Shown: piece by piece, positions 54,547 through 64,000 of the stretch
How positions within the stretch are numbered: the first letter of the stretch is position 1
How the letters are laid out: every line of letters starts with the position of its first letter
Assembly: GCA_023416735.1 (NCBI GenBank)
Contig: JAEZGX010000038.1
Location: forward strand, 62,001 to 126,000
Origin: Verrucomicrobiota bacterium
Lineage (GTDB): Bacteria > Verrucomicrobiota > Verrucomicrobiia > Opitutales > Opitutaceae
Reading direction: 5' to 3'
Length of the DNA stretch: 64,000 bases
The notes under the pieces: model-generated
What the model saw: only the letters and a program-made list of their open reading frames with translations
Told to the model about the DNA's origin: nothing
Database searches by the model: none
Made by a program: the position numbers and the translations under genes

Positions 54547-55768
54547 TCGATCGCGCTTTCGCGCCGACGTCGCCCGCGACCGTCGTCTCGTTCCAGTAAA
54601 TAATGACGTTCTTCGTCGCACGTCCCGCTGCGACGATGTCGGGACGACCATCTCCATTCAGATCGGCCACTTTGAGATCCTCGCACGCCATCTGACGATC
54701 ATCGATCACCGCCGCCACCCGCCACTCCGACTCTGTCGTATTCCACGCCCACACTTTAATCCCCACGTTCCCACTGCGACCGCCGCGTCCGTCCCCTCGC
54801 AATCCCACAACAATCTGATCGCTGCCAATACCGAGCAAGTCTCCCACCGCGAGCGCGTGCCCTTGCACCATGGTTTCGTCCAACACCACTCGCGAGGCAG
54901 TCCAGTCCCCCCACGTCGCCCCCTCCGATTCTGAAGCCTGATACACCGCAAGTTGATTCCCGTGCATCGGCTCGATCGTCGCCACAAAACGCCGCCCGCC
55001 CGGCAACCAACCGGCTCGCACTTCGCCCGCACTCATCGTCGTGATGGTTTGCGGCGCTTCAGTCGTCTTCCGCAGATCAACTAAACGCACGCCTTCCTTC
55101 GTCGCTGCGAGGATCGCCTCGTTCGCTCCCTCTCCCGCCGGCAGCACATCCAGATTGTGCGTCGCATGCAAAGCCGGCTCCGTGGGCCAGAACCGCGCCG
55201 GTTCGCTCTCCACCTGCCACGGCCACTCGTAACCGAAAAACTCCACCCCCGCTCCCGCACTGTTCTTGTTCCCACGTCCGTGCAATGGCAGCACGGCCAG
55301 GGCGAATCGACCATCTTCGGCCCGCACCCACGCCATGCGATGCGTCGTCGGTTCATGTGGCAGCCGCTGCGCCGTCCACTTCTCCGTTCGGTCCGCCGGC
55401 GCCTCCAACAAAAAAATCGCGCCGCTGTTCACCGTATCGCCCGGATTCCACTCCGCCCCCACCGCCACTTCCGCTTTTCCGTCGCCGTCGAGATCGCGCG
55501 CCGCGATGCACACGTGATCCTGCTTCGTCAGCGCCTCCGTCATCACGAATTTCTCCCACGCCGGCGCGCGATACCAAACGATCTGCTTCGCATCCGCCAG
55601 CAGCACGTCGTCCTGGGCGTCGCCATCAACGTCCGCCACCGCCAGCCCATAGCCGATCTCGATCGCCGCATCGATCGTCTGCGGCCGCATCTTCAACAGC
55701 GGCAAATCCCCCGCGAACGCCGCACCGCCCAACATCACGAATCCGGCCCCCACTCTCAAAGCGCGCAT
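54518..55768 (-). CDS. exported FG-GAP/VCBS repeat protein
   Basis: A 416-residue protein with a signal peptide (RVGAGFVMLGGAAFAG) and beta-propeller repeats with calcium-binding loops DVDGDAQDD, DLDGDGKAE and DLNGDGRPD. Such proteins are surface or periplasmic binding or scaffold proteins, and sometimes enzymes. ATG at 55768 lies ten bases after a GGAGG; ATG at 55777 is an alternative with a spacing that is too short. It is divergent from the PL11 lyase gene, whose N-terminal propeller has the same kind of loops, so a joint role in glycan use is possible. Confidence 0.82.
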   Translation of the reverse strand: MRALRVGAGFVMLGGAAFAGDLPLLKMRPQTIDAAIEIGYGLAVADVDGDAQDDVLLADAKQIVWYRAPAWEKFVMTEALTKQDHVCIAARDLDGDGKAEVAVGAEWNPGDTVNSGAIFLLEAPADRTEKWTAQRLPHEPTTHRMAWVRAEDGRFALAVLPLHGRGNKNSAGAGVEFFGYEWPWQVESEPARFWPTEPALHATHNLDVLPAGEGANEAILAATKEGVRLVDLRKTTEAPQTITTMSAGEVRAGWLPGGRRFVATIEPMHGNQLAVYQASESEGATWGDWTASRVVLDETMVQGHALAVGDLLGIGSDQIVVGLRGDGRGGRSGNVGIKVWAWNTTESEWRVAAVIDDRQMACEDLKVADLNGDGRPDIVAAGRATKNVIIYWNETTVAGDVGAKARSIRTPAESGD

Positions 55769-56002
55769 CGAGAACATGCCTCCATCCAACCACCGCCCAC
55801 CCGAAAGTCTCCCGCAAAATTCCATTCGTCGCTCGCCCGACTCGCTGCCGCGCCCGCCAAACACAGGGAATTCCCCGATTCTCCGTCTCACCGAACTGTC
55901 CGGCCGCGCCACGCATGGAGACACGCCCCCTCCTTGAACCACTTGAGCCCTCAACCCCGCACGCCCGAACGCACGCGTGCCCCTTTCTCAACCCCCATCC
56001 CC

Positions 56003-59000
56003 ATGAACGCTCGTTCTCACGCGCTCGCCCGTATCTTGTTCGTATCCGTTGTTTCACTACTCGTGGCCTCCGGCCAAGCCGCCACCCACCTGATGGAGAA
56101 CCTGGGCCGCGGTGTCGTCGCCGTTCGCGCCGCGGACAACGAAGTCTTCGTCAGCTGGCGCGTCCTTGGCACCGATCCCACCGACATCGCCTTCAACATC
56201 TACCGCTCCACCAACTCCGCCGCGCCGACCCTCCTCAATGCCACGCCGCTCACCGGCGCCACGCACTTCACCGACACTTCCGCCGATTTCGCGCAATCCA
56301 ACGCCTACTCCGTCGCGCCCTTGATCGCCGGCGTCGAACAACCCGCGAGCCCCGCCTTCACGCTCGCCGCCAATTCCCCCGTTCAATCCTACCTCCGCGT
56401 CCCGCTCCAACGCCCCGCCGCCGGTCCCGACTACGATTACAGTCCCGGCGACAGCTCCGTCGGCGATCTCGACGGCGACGGCGAATACGAGCTCATCGTG
56501 AAATGGGATCCGTCCAACCAACAGGACAACTCCTTCGACGGCTTCACCGGCAACGTTTACCTCGACGCCTACAAACTCGACGGCACTCAACTGTGGCGCA
56601 TCGATCTCGGCCGCAACATCCGCGCCGGCGCTCATTACACGCAGTTCATCGTTTACGACCTCGACGGCGACGGCCGCGCCGAAATCGCCTGCAAAACCGC
56701 CGATGGCACCATCAGCGGCACCGGCGAAATCATCGGCGACCCCAACGCCGATCACCGCGGCGCCAACGGCAAAATTCTCGCCGGCCCTGAATTCCTCACC
56801 CTCTTCGACGGCCTTACCGGCGCAATCCTCGCCACGACCAATTACATTCCGCCGCGCGGCAACATCGCCGATTGGGGCGACACCACCGGCAATCGCGTCG
56901 ACCGCTTCCTCGCCGGCGTCGCCTACCTCGACGGCCGCCGTCCGTCATTGTTGATGGCCCGTGGTTATTACACCCGCGCCGTCGTCGTCGCGTGGGACTG
57001 GCGCGAGGGGCAACTCACCCAACGCTGGACGTTCGACACCGGTTTCTCCGGCGGCCCTTACGCCAACTACCAAGGCCAGGGAAACCACAACCTCAGCATC
57101 GCCGACGTCGACGCCGACGGTCGCGACGAAATCATCTACGGCGCCGCCGCGATCGATGACGACGGCCGCGGCCTCTACACCACCGGCTGGGGCCACGGTG
57201 ACGCATTGCACGTTTCCGACATGGACCCCGACCGCCCCGGCCTCGAGGTCTGGCAACCGCACGAAAGCTCCGGTAGCTACGGCCCGAATGGCGGCGAGTT
57301 CCGCGATGCCCACACGGGCGCCCTGATCTTCGGCGTTCAAAACACCAGCACCACGTCCCTCGATGTCGGCCGCGGTCTCGCCGCCGATGTCGACCCGCGC
57401 TACCGCGGCTACGAAATGTGGGCCTCCGCCGGCACCGGCGGCATGTATACCGCCCAACTCTCCACGCCCAACCCCGCCCTCGGCGCGCGCGGCGTCCAAA
57501 TCGCCCCGAACAAACCATCGATCAACCACGCAATCTGGTGGGACGGCGATCTCCTCCGCGAACTCCTCGACGGCACCAGCATCACCAAATGGCAATGGGG
57601 CGCCACCGCCGATGATCCGGGCACCCTCGCCACTCTGCTCGCCCCGCCCGGCGTCGAATCCAACAACGGCACGAAAGCCAACCCCGCCCTCCAGGCCGAC
57701 CTCTTCGGCGACTGGCGCGAAGAAGTCATCTGGCGCGAATCCACCAACGATGCCCTCCGCATCTACACCACGACGATTCCAACTCAGCATCGCCTTTCCA
57801 CGCTCATGCACGATCGCCAATACCGCGTCGCGATCGCGTGGCAGAATGTTGGATACAATCAACCGCCGCACCCGAGCTTCTTCCTCGGCGACAGCATGAG
57901 CGCGCAACCCACGCCCGACATCGTCACCTCACTCGCCGCGCTTCCCGCCATCGCGCCCGCGATGATCGCGAGCAACCGCTACGATCCGACCACCACCGCC
58001 ACCGGCGCGACCAGCGTCACCTTCCGCGTCACGTTCAACGATCCCGTCACCGGCGTCGACGCCTCCGATTTCCTCGTCACCACCACCGGTTCGGTCGTCG
58101 GCACCGTCACGACCGTCACACCGCTCAGCGCCGTCGCCTACAACGTCACCGTCGGCTCCATCACCGGCAGCGGCACCATCCGACTGGACCTCAAATCCAG
58201 CGGCACCGACATCACCTCAACCAGCGGCACACCCCTCGCCAGCGGCTTCACCGGCGGTCAAACCTACAACCGCGCCACGCTCGCGTGGATCAATCCCGCT
58301 TCCGGCGGCCTCTGGAGTGACGCCACCAATTGGGACGGCGGCGTCATCGCCGATGGCGTTGGTGCGATTCCCACCTTCGGCAACTTCGACGTTCCCACCG
58401 ACAACACCGTCGTGCTCGACACCCCGCGCATCGTCTCTGGTCTCAACTTTTCGGATACGAACACCGCTTCACCCGCGAGCTGGACAATCGCCGACAACGG
58501 CAACGCCACCAACACACTCACGCTCGACGCTGTCAGCGGCGCTCCCGTCGTCACCGTCACCGCGCTCGGCACCGGCGTCACTGCCAACCTTTCCACCACG
58601 CTCGCCGGCACCGAAGGCCTCGCCAAAGCCGGCGCCGGCACGCTCGTGTTGAGCAAACCCGCCACCCTCGTCGGCCCCGTCAACGTCACCGCCGGCACGC
58701 TCCGCTTCGCGCCCGGCAGCTCGCTCGCCGCCTCTACCGTCAACATCTCCGCCGGCGGCGGCACGCTCGATATCGCCGGCGGCACGTTCAGCGCGACCGG
58801 CACCACCACCGTCAACGGCAACGGTGGCAGCCTCATCGTCAACGACGGCACCGCCACCTTCGCCGCCGTCAACGGCAACAACAGCACCAACAATCTCATT
58901 CGCATCAACGGCGGCACCTTCAACGCCACCAGCATCAATCTCCCCCGCAGCAGCGACGGCACGCCGTCGTTCAACTTCGGCTTCGTGGTCACCGGCGGCA

Positions 59001-61249
59001 CCGCCAATGTCTCCGGCACCGTCGGCATCGGCACCAACAACTCCTGGGGCTCCATGTCCGTGGAAGGCGGCACACTCAACGTCGGCGGCATCATCACCGT
59101 CGGCAATCAAGCGTCCGGCGGACGCGGCGGCCAGCTCCGCGTCCTCGACGGCACGTTCAACGCCACCGCCGAAGGCGGACTCGTGCTCGGCGCCCGCACG
59201 AACAATGTCTCGCGCGCCAACTTCACCGGCGGCACGAGCACGATTGAAAAAATCACCCTCGGCCTGAACAGCACCGTCGCCGCCGGCACCGCCACCCTCA
59301 CGCTCGATGGCGGCACGCTCTTCATCGGCAGCGGCGGCATCGTCACCGCCGGCTCCGGCACGTTCACACCTTCGATCGTCCTCAATTCCGGCGTTCTCGC
59401 CGCGAGAAACGACTGGTCCACGGCCGTCCCGATCACGCTGCCCGCCGACAACAGCATCGTCGTCCACACCGCCGACGCCGCCGGCAAACCACGCAACATC
59501 ACGATCGACAGTATCATCGCCGGTGACGGCACTCTCACCAAAACCGGTCCCGGCACTCTCACGCTCTCCGCCGAAAACACCTTCATCGGCGCCGTCATCC
59601 TCAACGCCGGCTCGCTCCGCATCCCCGGCCGCGTGCTCGGACCCGTTGTCATTAACGACAGCGCCTCGCTCAACATCGCCGCGTCCACCCTCGAGCTCGG
59701 CTCCAACGGACTCACCTGGTCCGGCGGCGGATCGGTCGCCGTCGAATTGGGCGCCACCGGCACCTCCGGCCAACTCGCCCTCGCCGGCCCGCTCACGAAA
59801 TTCGGCACCGGCGTATTCGCCTTCTCGTTACAGCCCGGCGACGGCTTCGCCGCCGGCAACACCTACACGCTCGCCACCTTCGCTTCGACGAACTTCACAG
59901 TGAGCGACTTCTCCGCGACTGGTCTCCCACCGGGCTACGCTGCCGAATTCGCACTCACCGACACCACGCTCGAAGTCACCCTCGTCGGCACGCCGTTCAT
60001 CACGAGCGCCAACACCGCCAGCGGCACCTACAACGAGTTCTTCAGCTACACGATCACCGCCGGCAACGCTCCCACGAGCTTCCACGCCGCCGGCCTACCC
60101 GAGGGCCTCGGCTTCGACCCCGCCACCGGCATCATCTCCGGCATTCCGCCCGTCACCGGCACCTTCGCCGTTACGATCAGCGCCTCGAATCTTGCCGGCA
60201 CCGGCGCCGCTCCGCTGACGCTCACCATCGCCAAAGCTCCCGCGACGCTCGCCCTCGCCAATCTCCAACAATCCTACAGCGGCGAGCCCATCTCCGTTTC
60301 CACGACCACTGCTCCCACGGATCTCGACGTCATGGTCACCTACAACGGTTCGCCCACCGCGCCCACGCTCCCCGGCACCTACGAAGTCGTGGCCACGATC
60401 GTCGACGACAACTACGCCGGCAGCGCCAACGGCACGCTGACAATCACCATCACCGCGCTCCTCCGCCATGCACCGACGCTCAACGCCGACATCGACGGCT
60501 CTCTTCAGGTGCTCCTCGCCGAAAACATCACGCTCAACTCCAGCGCCAGCATCTCCGGCGATCTCCTCGTCCCCGGCTCCCCGCGCGTGCAGCTCAACGG
60601 CAATCCGCTCTACGGCGGCACACAGGACGCCACCGGCTCTGTTTCACCGACTAATCACACGATCACGCTCAACAACCGCGCTGTCCTTCGCCACGTCGTC
60701 CGCCGGGTCGACGCCATCGCTCTGCCCACCGTATCCACGCCACAAGCACCCGCGGGAACGCGCAATGTCTCCCTCAACCGCGCGACCGATTCGCCCGGCG
60801 ACTTCACCACGCTGCGCAACCTCACGCTCAACTCGAACGCCGGCGCCATCACCGTCCCTCCCGGGGCCTACGGCGCATTCACCGCGAACGGTAGCAGCTC
60901 CTTCGTCTTCGGCATCCCCGGCGCCACCGAGCCCTCGGTCTATCACCTGCAATCACTCACGCTGAACAGCAGCACGCAGGTGCAGATCCTCGGCCCCGTC
61001 ATCCTTCGCGTCGCCAATACCGTTACCGTCAACGGCGGCACGGTCGGCGCGAGCGCTCAGCCTGACTGGCTCGATCTCCAGATAGCGAACGGCGGCCTCA
61101 CGCTCAACTCCGGCGCCACCGTTCACGGCCACGTCACCGCCCCGAACGGCACTGTAAACCTCAACAGCAACACCTCCCTCCACGGTCGCATCGCCGCCGA
61201 CCGCCTCACCCTCAACGGCAATGCCGCTCTCATCGATCCCGACCTGTAG
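56003..61249 (+). CDS. multidomain PL11 rhamnogalacturonan lyase with autotransporter-type repeats
   Basis: A 1748-residue exported protein. After a signal peptide (ILFVSVVSLLVASGQAA) comes a PL11 rhamnogalacturonan lyase domain (about 30-640): MENLGRGVVAVRAADNEVFV, calcium loops DLDGDGEYE, DLDGDGRAE, DVDADGRDE, and ending at FLGDSMSAQPTPD. Next are an Ig-like region (640-750), autotransporter-associated beta-strand repeats (about 755-1310; GTLTKTGPGTLTLSAENTF), a putative-Ig domain (1330-1410), an MBG-type domain (1412-1490) and a C-terminal beta-solenoid (LTLNSGATVHGHVTAPNGTV). No autotransporter barrel and no PEP-CTERM tail are present, so its surface attachment is unclear. It would cleave pectin rhamnogalacturonan I. 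ATG at 56003 is chosen; the frame runs open far upstream. Confidence 0.88.
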   Translation: MNARSHALARILFVSVVSLLVASGQAATHLMENLGRGVVAVRAADNEVFVSWRVLGTDPTDIAFNIYRSTNSAAPTLLNATPLTGATHFTDTSADFAQSNAYSVAPLIAGVEQPASPAFTLAANSPVQSYLRVPLQRPAAGPDYDYSPGDSSVGDLDGDGEYELIVKWDPSNQQDNSFDGFTGNVYLDAYKLDGTQLWRIDLGRNIRAGAHYTQFIVYDLDGDGRAEIACKTADGTISGTGEIIGDPNADHRGANGKILAGPEFLTLFDGLTGAILATTNYIPPRGNIADWGDTTGNRVDRFLAGVAYLDGRRPSLLMARGYYTRAVVVAWDWREGQLTQRWTFDTGFSGGPYANYQGQGNHNLSIADVDADGRDEIIYGAAAIDDDGRGLYTTGWGHGDALHVSDMDPDRPGLEVWQPHESSGSYGPNGGEFRDAHTGALIFGVQNTSTTSLDVGRGLAADVDPRYRGYEMWASAGTGGMYTAQLSTPNPALGARGVQIAPNKPSINHAIWWDGDLLRELLDGTSITKWQWGATADDPGTLATLLAPPGVESNNGTKANPALQADLFGDWREEVIWRESTNDALRIYTTTIPTQHRLSTLMHDRQYRVAIAWQNVGYNQPPHPSFFLGDSMSAQPTPDIVTSLAALPAIAPAMIASNRYDPTTTATGATSVTFRVTFNDPVTGVDASDFLVTTTGSVVGTVTTVTPLSAVAYNVTVGSITGSGTIRLDLKSSGTDITSTSGTPLASGFTGGQTYNRATLAWINPASGGLWSDATNWDGGVIADGVGAIPTFGNFDVPTDNTVVLDTPRIVSGLNFSDTNTASPASWTIADNGNATNTLTLDAVSGAPVVTVTALGTGVTANLSTTLAGTEGLAKAGAGTLVLSKPATLVGPVNVTAGTLRFAPGSSLAASTVNISAGGGTLDIAGGTFSATGTTTVNGNGGSLIVNDGTATFAAVNGNNSTNNLIRINGGTFNATSINLPRSSDGTPSFNFGFVVTGGTANVSGTVGIGTNNSWGSMSVEGGTLNVGGIITVGNQASGGRGGQLRVLDGTFNATAEGGLVLGARTNNVSRANFTGGTSTIEKITLGLNSTVAAGTATLTLDGGTLFIGSGGIVTAGSGTFTPSIVLNSGVLAARNDWSTAVPITLPADNSIVVHTADAAGKPRNITIDSIIAGDGTLTKTGPGTLTLSAENTFIGAVILNAGSLRIPGRVLGPVVINDSASLNIAASTLELGSNGLTWSGGGSVAVELGATGTSGQLALAGPLTKFGTGVFAFSLQPGDGFAAGNTYTLATFASTNFTVSDFSATGLPPGYAAEFALTDTTLEVTLVGTPFITSANTASGTYNEFFSYTITAGNAPTSFHAAGLPEGLGFDPATGIISGIPPVTGTFAVTISASNLAGTGAAPLTLTIAKAPATLALANLQQSYSGEPISVSTTTAPTDLDVMVTYNGSPTAPTLPGTYEVVATIVDDNYAGSANGTLTITITALLRHAPTLNADIDGSLQVLLAENITLNSSASISGDLLVPGSPRVQLNGNPLYGGTQDATGSVSPTNHTITLNNRAVLRHVVRRVDAIALPTVSTPQAPAGTRNVSLNRATDSPGDFTTLRNLTLNSNAGAITVPPGAYGAFTANGSSSFVFGIPGATEPSVYHLQSLTLNSSTQVQILGPVILRVANTVTVNGGTVGASAQPDWLDLQIANGGLTLNSGATVHGHVTAPNGTVNLNSNTSLHGRIAADRLTLNGNAALIDPDL

Positions 61250-61452
61250 TTAGGCCGTTGCTGAAAACGAGTGTCCAAAATCCCGATACTCACTCCACCT
61301 GTTCGGCCCAACTGGCCGCGCACCGCGAAAGGGTCGTTCGCATTGCCCACGCCCTTTCTTCGCACTTCAAATCCTTGGCTGACAATCACCGCCAAAAACT
61401 GGCCTTCAGGAACGCCGGCCGCGTCCGAATCTTAGCTCCGCCCCCTTTCTTC

Positions 61453-61962
61453 ATGACGGCCGCCACCTCGCCCATCACCGACCAACTCATCCAGGATTGC
61501 GTCATCCGTTCCGTCCAAAGCGTGTTTCGCACGATGGCCGGCCACAACGCCGCCTTCGTGGAAGCCGCGCCGCCAAGCTCCGTCACGCTTCCGCTCCCTT
61601 CGAGCCAGATCGTCGCCAGCGTGGGATTCGTCGGCGCCGCCAACGGCCTCATCTACCTGTGCCTCTCCGAGGAATTCGGAAAAATCGCCAGTTCGCGTAT
61701 TCTCGGCATGACGCCTGAGGAGGTCGCCATGCACGGCGACGAAGTCATCCAAGACGCCATCGGCGAAATCACCAACATGACCGTCGGCGGTTTCAAAAAC
61801 ACGCTCTGCGACATGGGCTACCCCTGCAAACTCACGCTCCCTGCCATCGTTCGCGGCCATAAACTTTCCATCGCCGCCATCAAATCCGCCACCCGCCACG
61901 TCTTCCACTTCGATTGCGAAGGGCACCGCATCACGACCGATCTCCAAATCAAACTCGATTAA
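61453..61962 (+). CDS. CheX-family chemotaxis phosphatase-like protein
   Basis: A 169-residue protein with the CheX/CheC fold. The catalytic helix reads DAIGEITNMTVGGFKNTL with the Glu and Asn that help CheX remove phosphate from CheY. A single such helix is present, as in CheX. It may act on the CheY-like regulator at 8748-9137 or on another receiver. ATG at 61453 is used. No other chemotaxis gene is adjacent. Confidence 0.88.
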   Translation: MTAATSPITDQLIQDCVIRSVQSVFRTMAGHNAAFVEAAPPSSVTLPLPSSQIVASVGFVGAANGLIYLCLSEEFGKIASSRILGMTPEEVAMHGDEVIQDAIGEITNMTVGGFKNTLCDMGYPCKLTLPAIVRGHKLSIAAIKSATRHVFHFDCEGHRITTDLQIKLD

Positions 61963-61995
61963 GCGGGCTCGCGCGCTCGCAAATCACCCAAACGG

Positions 61996-62021
61996 GGCGG
62001 GTTTTCCAACCCGCCTTTTTT
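61996..62021 (+). terminator. intrinsic terminator of cheX
   Basis: GGCGGGTT / AACCCGCC around TTCC with six T after it, 33 bases past the cheX stop. Confidence 0.85.
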
Positions 62022-62063
62022 CATTCCGCGCGACGCGCATCCGCCGCGCGCCCATGCATTTTT

Positions 62064-62108
62064 TTGCGCAGAACTCCGCAGTATTTGCGCAGCCTATTAG
62101 TTTGCGCA
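62064..62108. promoter_or_regulatory. three TTGCGCA direct repeats upstream of the last gene
   Basis: TTGCGCA occurs at 62064, 62085 and 62102, spaced 21 and 17 bases. Its core TGCGCA is a palindrome. They lie 52-96 bases before the ATG of the large partial gene and look like a set of regulator-binding sites. Confidence 0.4.
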
Positions 62109-62159
62109 CTCGCTCGCACGACCTTTGCTTTCGACGCCGAACGTATTCCGTTTCATCCC

Positions 62160-64000
62160 ATGTCGTCGCCGATCCCTGCCGCCACCACCGATCCACGCTC
62201 TGTCGCCTATCTGAATCTCAAATTACGCGAGATTTCTCAGCCGGGAATCGCGCAAGGAGACGACGCTTTCGGCGACCTCGTCGGTAACTTCGTCGCTCTG
62301 AGCCGTGAAAAAGATCGCGCGCTTTCCCGCCATCTCTGCCCCGTCGACCAGCGCATTCAGAACTTCCTCTTCGACTACCTTGAGCAACACGTCGAAACCC
62401 CGCGCATCCCCCCGCTCACGCTCGTCCTCGATCGACCGGGTCTCGCCCGCGTTCTCTCTTTGCCTCCGTCGCGCGACGAACATCAAAGCCCCATTCTCAC
62501 TTCGCGCCGGGTTCGCCAGGGCGTCCTCCACAACCCCAAGGCCGACCGCCGCACCACCCAGGGCATCTTCCACGTCACCGAAGGCGGACTTCCCATTCCC
62601 GACGACAAAAAAGCCGTCCCGCCCACTGTATTCGGTCGGCTGCTACGCGTCGCCCTTCAACCGCCGCCCGACCTCGCGCGTCTGCCCTTCACCGCCGCCG
62701 AGCCCAAACAGGCCGAATGCTTCGTTTCGCTCTATTTGCGCCCCACCGTCGTGCCCGCAATCCCCGGTTTCACGCCCGCACGCTCGATGGAGACGCGTTT
62801 CTTCGTCCCGGGGAGTCTCGTCGCCAATCTCGACTTCGTCGAAAGCATCTTCGGCAACGCCGGCGATCCTCACCTGCCTGAAAACGACGCCGCTCTCGAT
62901 CCCGAACACTGGACCGGTCACACGGGCTGCGTCATCCTCGCGCCTCACCTCAACGGCCTGAAGAAGATCGATCTCGGTCTTCCCGCCTGGGACGCCGCCA
63001 CCGAGCGCCAGCGCCGCGACGGGATGTGCTGGAAAAAACCCGACGAGCTCTACAACGACGGCAGCCCGTTCAAGATCACCGCGCGCAATGCGTCCGGCGT
63101 CGTCGTCACGCTCATCTCCGACAACTATTTCGGCTACTGCAAAAAGGAGGTGAAAACCCAGATCAGCTTCGCCGCGAATCTCCTCGGCGGCGCCGAAGAG
63201 GAACACGCCGGCGGCGCCCTCGTGTTCCCCAGCTACGATCTCGGCGAGGACTTCCAGCTCAGCACTTACGTTCCGATCGTCGACCACGACTTCGACGAGG
63301 CCATGAAGCTTCTCGGCGACCAGGTGGAACTCCAGTCCGGCGGCTGGGCCAAGGACCGCACGCGGTCCGACATCTACTACGTCCCGCAGGACGCGCGTTT
63401 CGACCTGCGCACGCAGCGCATCACGTGGAAGGACGCCGACGGCGCCGAGCAAACCCTGAAACTGCTTCCGCGCATCACTTACATTCTGCCATCCGGCTAC
63501 AAGGTCGAGATGAACAAACCCGACGAGGGTCGCCGCTGGCGGCTCCGCGGCACCACCGCCGAAGGCATCCTTTGCCACAAGCCGTGCACCGTCTCCGGCG
63601 GCGGAAAATCCGAGATCTCCAAATCCATCGCCGACGCCACGTTCACCGGCCCCGTTTTCGTCGCCGATCTCCAGAAAGATCTCGATCAGGTCGACGAGAT
63701 CCTGCGGCACGACTACACCAAGCGCTACAAGGATCCGTCCCAGAACCGTCCCAACGCGCGCCACATCCTCGACCCGCGCCGCTCGCTCGGCTCCGTTGTC
63801 AAACTTCTCTCCGTCAGTCGCGACTACACCGACGAATACAACGCTTGGCTCGAAACCATTCCGGGCAACATCCGCGACCTCGTCCTCATCCTGAAGCGCG
63901 CTTACAAAGCCAAGTGGGGCGACGAGTGGCGCAAATTCTACGGCGTCGACACCATCAACGGCCGTCCAGGCAACGAGCTCAAATACAAGCGCGACCGCCT
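62160..64000 (+). CDS. large conserved protein, possibly PPi-type PEP carboxykinase (partial)
   Basis: The frame opens at ATG 62160 (MSSPIPAATTDPRSVAYLNL) and runs without a stop to the window edge, 613 codons. Conserved-looking blocks include ISDNYFGYCKKEVKTQISFA, EEEHAGGALVFPSYDLGEDF and CHKPCTVSGGGKSEISKS. From memory these blocks resemble the long pyrophosphate-type PEP carboxykinases, which lack the ATP/GTP P-loop; I hold this only tentatively. That enzyme would link oxaloacetate, pyrophosphate and PEP, and would fit with ppdK in the same window. No signal peptide or membrane segment, so it should be cytoplasmic. Confidence 0.75.
   Translation, partial: MSSPIPAATTDPRSVAYLNLKLREISQPGIAQGDDAFGDLVGNFVALSREKDRALSRHLCPVDQRIQNFLFDYLEQHVETPRIPPLTLVLDRPGLARVLSLPPSRDEHQSPILTSRRVRQGVLHNPKADRRTTQGIFHVTEGGLPIPDDKKAVPPTVFGRLLRVALQPPPDLARLPFTAAEPKQAECFVSLYLRPTVVPAIPGFTPARSMETRFFVPGSLVANLDFVESIFGNAGDPHLPENDAALDPEHWTGHTGCVILAPHLNGLKKIDLGLPAWDAATERQRRDGMCWKKPDELYNDGSPFKITARNASGVVVTLISDNYFGYCKKEVKTQISFAANLLGGAEEEHAGGALVFPSYDLGEDFQLSTYVPIVDHDFDEAMKLLGDQVELQSGGWAKDRTRSDIYYVPQDARFDLRTQRITWKDADGAEQTLKLLPRITYILPSGYKVEMNKPDEGRRWRLRGTTAEGILCHKPCTVSGGGKSEISKSIADATFTGPVFVADLQKDLDQVDEILRHDYTKRYKDPSQNRPNARHILDPRRSLGSVVKLLSVSRDYTDEYNAWLETIPGNIRDLVLILKRAYKAKWGDEWRKFYGVDTINGRPGNELKYKRDR

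Noticed and set aside
55157..56002. Upstream extension of the PL11 lyase frame
   Set aside because: The extension lies over the divergent FG-GAP gene and its residues are Arg/His-rich; the signal peptide starts at 56003.
61160..61249. PEP-CTERM-like sorting tail on the PL11 lyase
   Set aside because: The end reads LTLNGNAALIDPDL, with no sorting motif, membrane helix or basic tail.

Overview
The window is GC-rich, tightly packed bacterial chromosome with genes on both strands, many ATGA or GTGA start/stop overlaps, and no gene-free stretch above 300 bases. The gene content suggests Verrucomicrobiota, most likely an Opitutaceae-type genome. It combines a periplasmic-glucan (opgG/opgH) operon, LpxI-type lipid A synthesis, an exosortase-EpsI fusion, a FecR-linked polysaccharide export cluster, a PL11 rhamnogalacturonan lyase fused to autotransporter-type beta-strand repeats, and REP-like hairpins between genes. 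This placement is inferred from gene content, since no rRNA gene is present.

Layout. 1-4735: end of an RsmB-like rRNA methyltransferase, scpA, a small unknown gene, trxA, then leftward menA with a membrane-protein partner, acyP, an acidic unknown protein and tRNA-Ser(GCU). 4787-7411: leftward metK-ahcY (methyl cycle). 7591-11453: rightward signalling and motility block (REC-first histidine kinase, CheY-like regulator, small protein, GspE/PilB ATPase, Hpt protein). 11542-20291: leftward block running in transcription order htrA, htrA-like pseudoprotease, ribE, udg, opgG, unknown membrane-anchored protein, opgH. 20312-22882: leuS. 22962-29708: four-gene exopolysaccharide export cluster (FecR/solenoid protein, outer-membrane barrel, Wza-like protein, Wzc-like kinase), followed by lpxI, a bifunctional-nuclease-family gene and dus. 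32507-34884: leftward sufT-like gene and sppA. 35034-38265: conserved unknown gene, DUF4336-like gene and a dapF-family gene in which both catalytic cysteines are serine. 38305-39482: GFA-family and redoxin genes. 39590-43111: exosortase operon with a TPR-like protein and two small membrane peptides. 43211-48581: usp, an M24 aminopeptidase, a small membrane protein and ppdK. 48669-53438: a 1589-residue hybrid kinase. 53641-61249: TlpA-like thioredoxin, FG-GAP protein and the giant PL11 lyase. 61453-64000: cheX and a large partial gene that may be a PPi-type PEP carboxykinase.

How the genes fit together. The window is dominated by envelope and surface functions: periplasmic glucans, exopolysaccharide export, lipid A, exosortase sorting, periplasmic proteases, and polysaccharide degradation at the surface. 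Signalling modules (CheY, Hpt, CheX, hybrid kinases) sit among them. Two genes could join in PEP/pyrophosphate metabolism: ppdK and, tentatively, the partial gene at the right edge.

Most unusual points: the Ser/Ser DapF homologue, the inactive HtrA paralogue whose signal-peptide codons contain a REP-like hairpin, the alanine-rich 42-44-residue repeats in the FecR protein, matching palindromes upstream of the export and exosortase operons, several families of phrase-like intergenic repeats, and an unknown gene placed between opgG and opgH.
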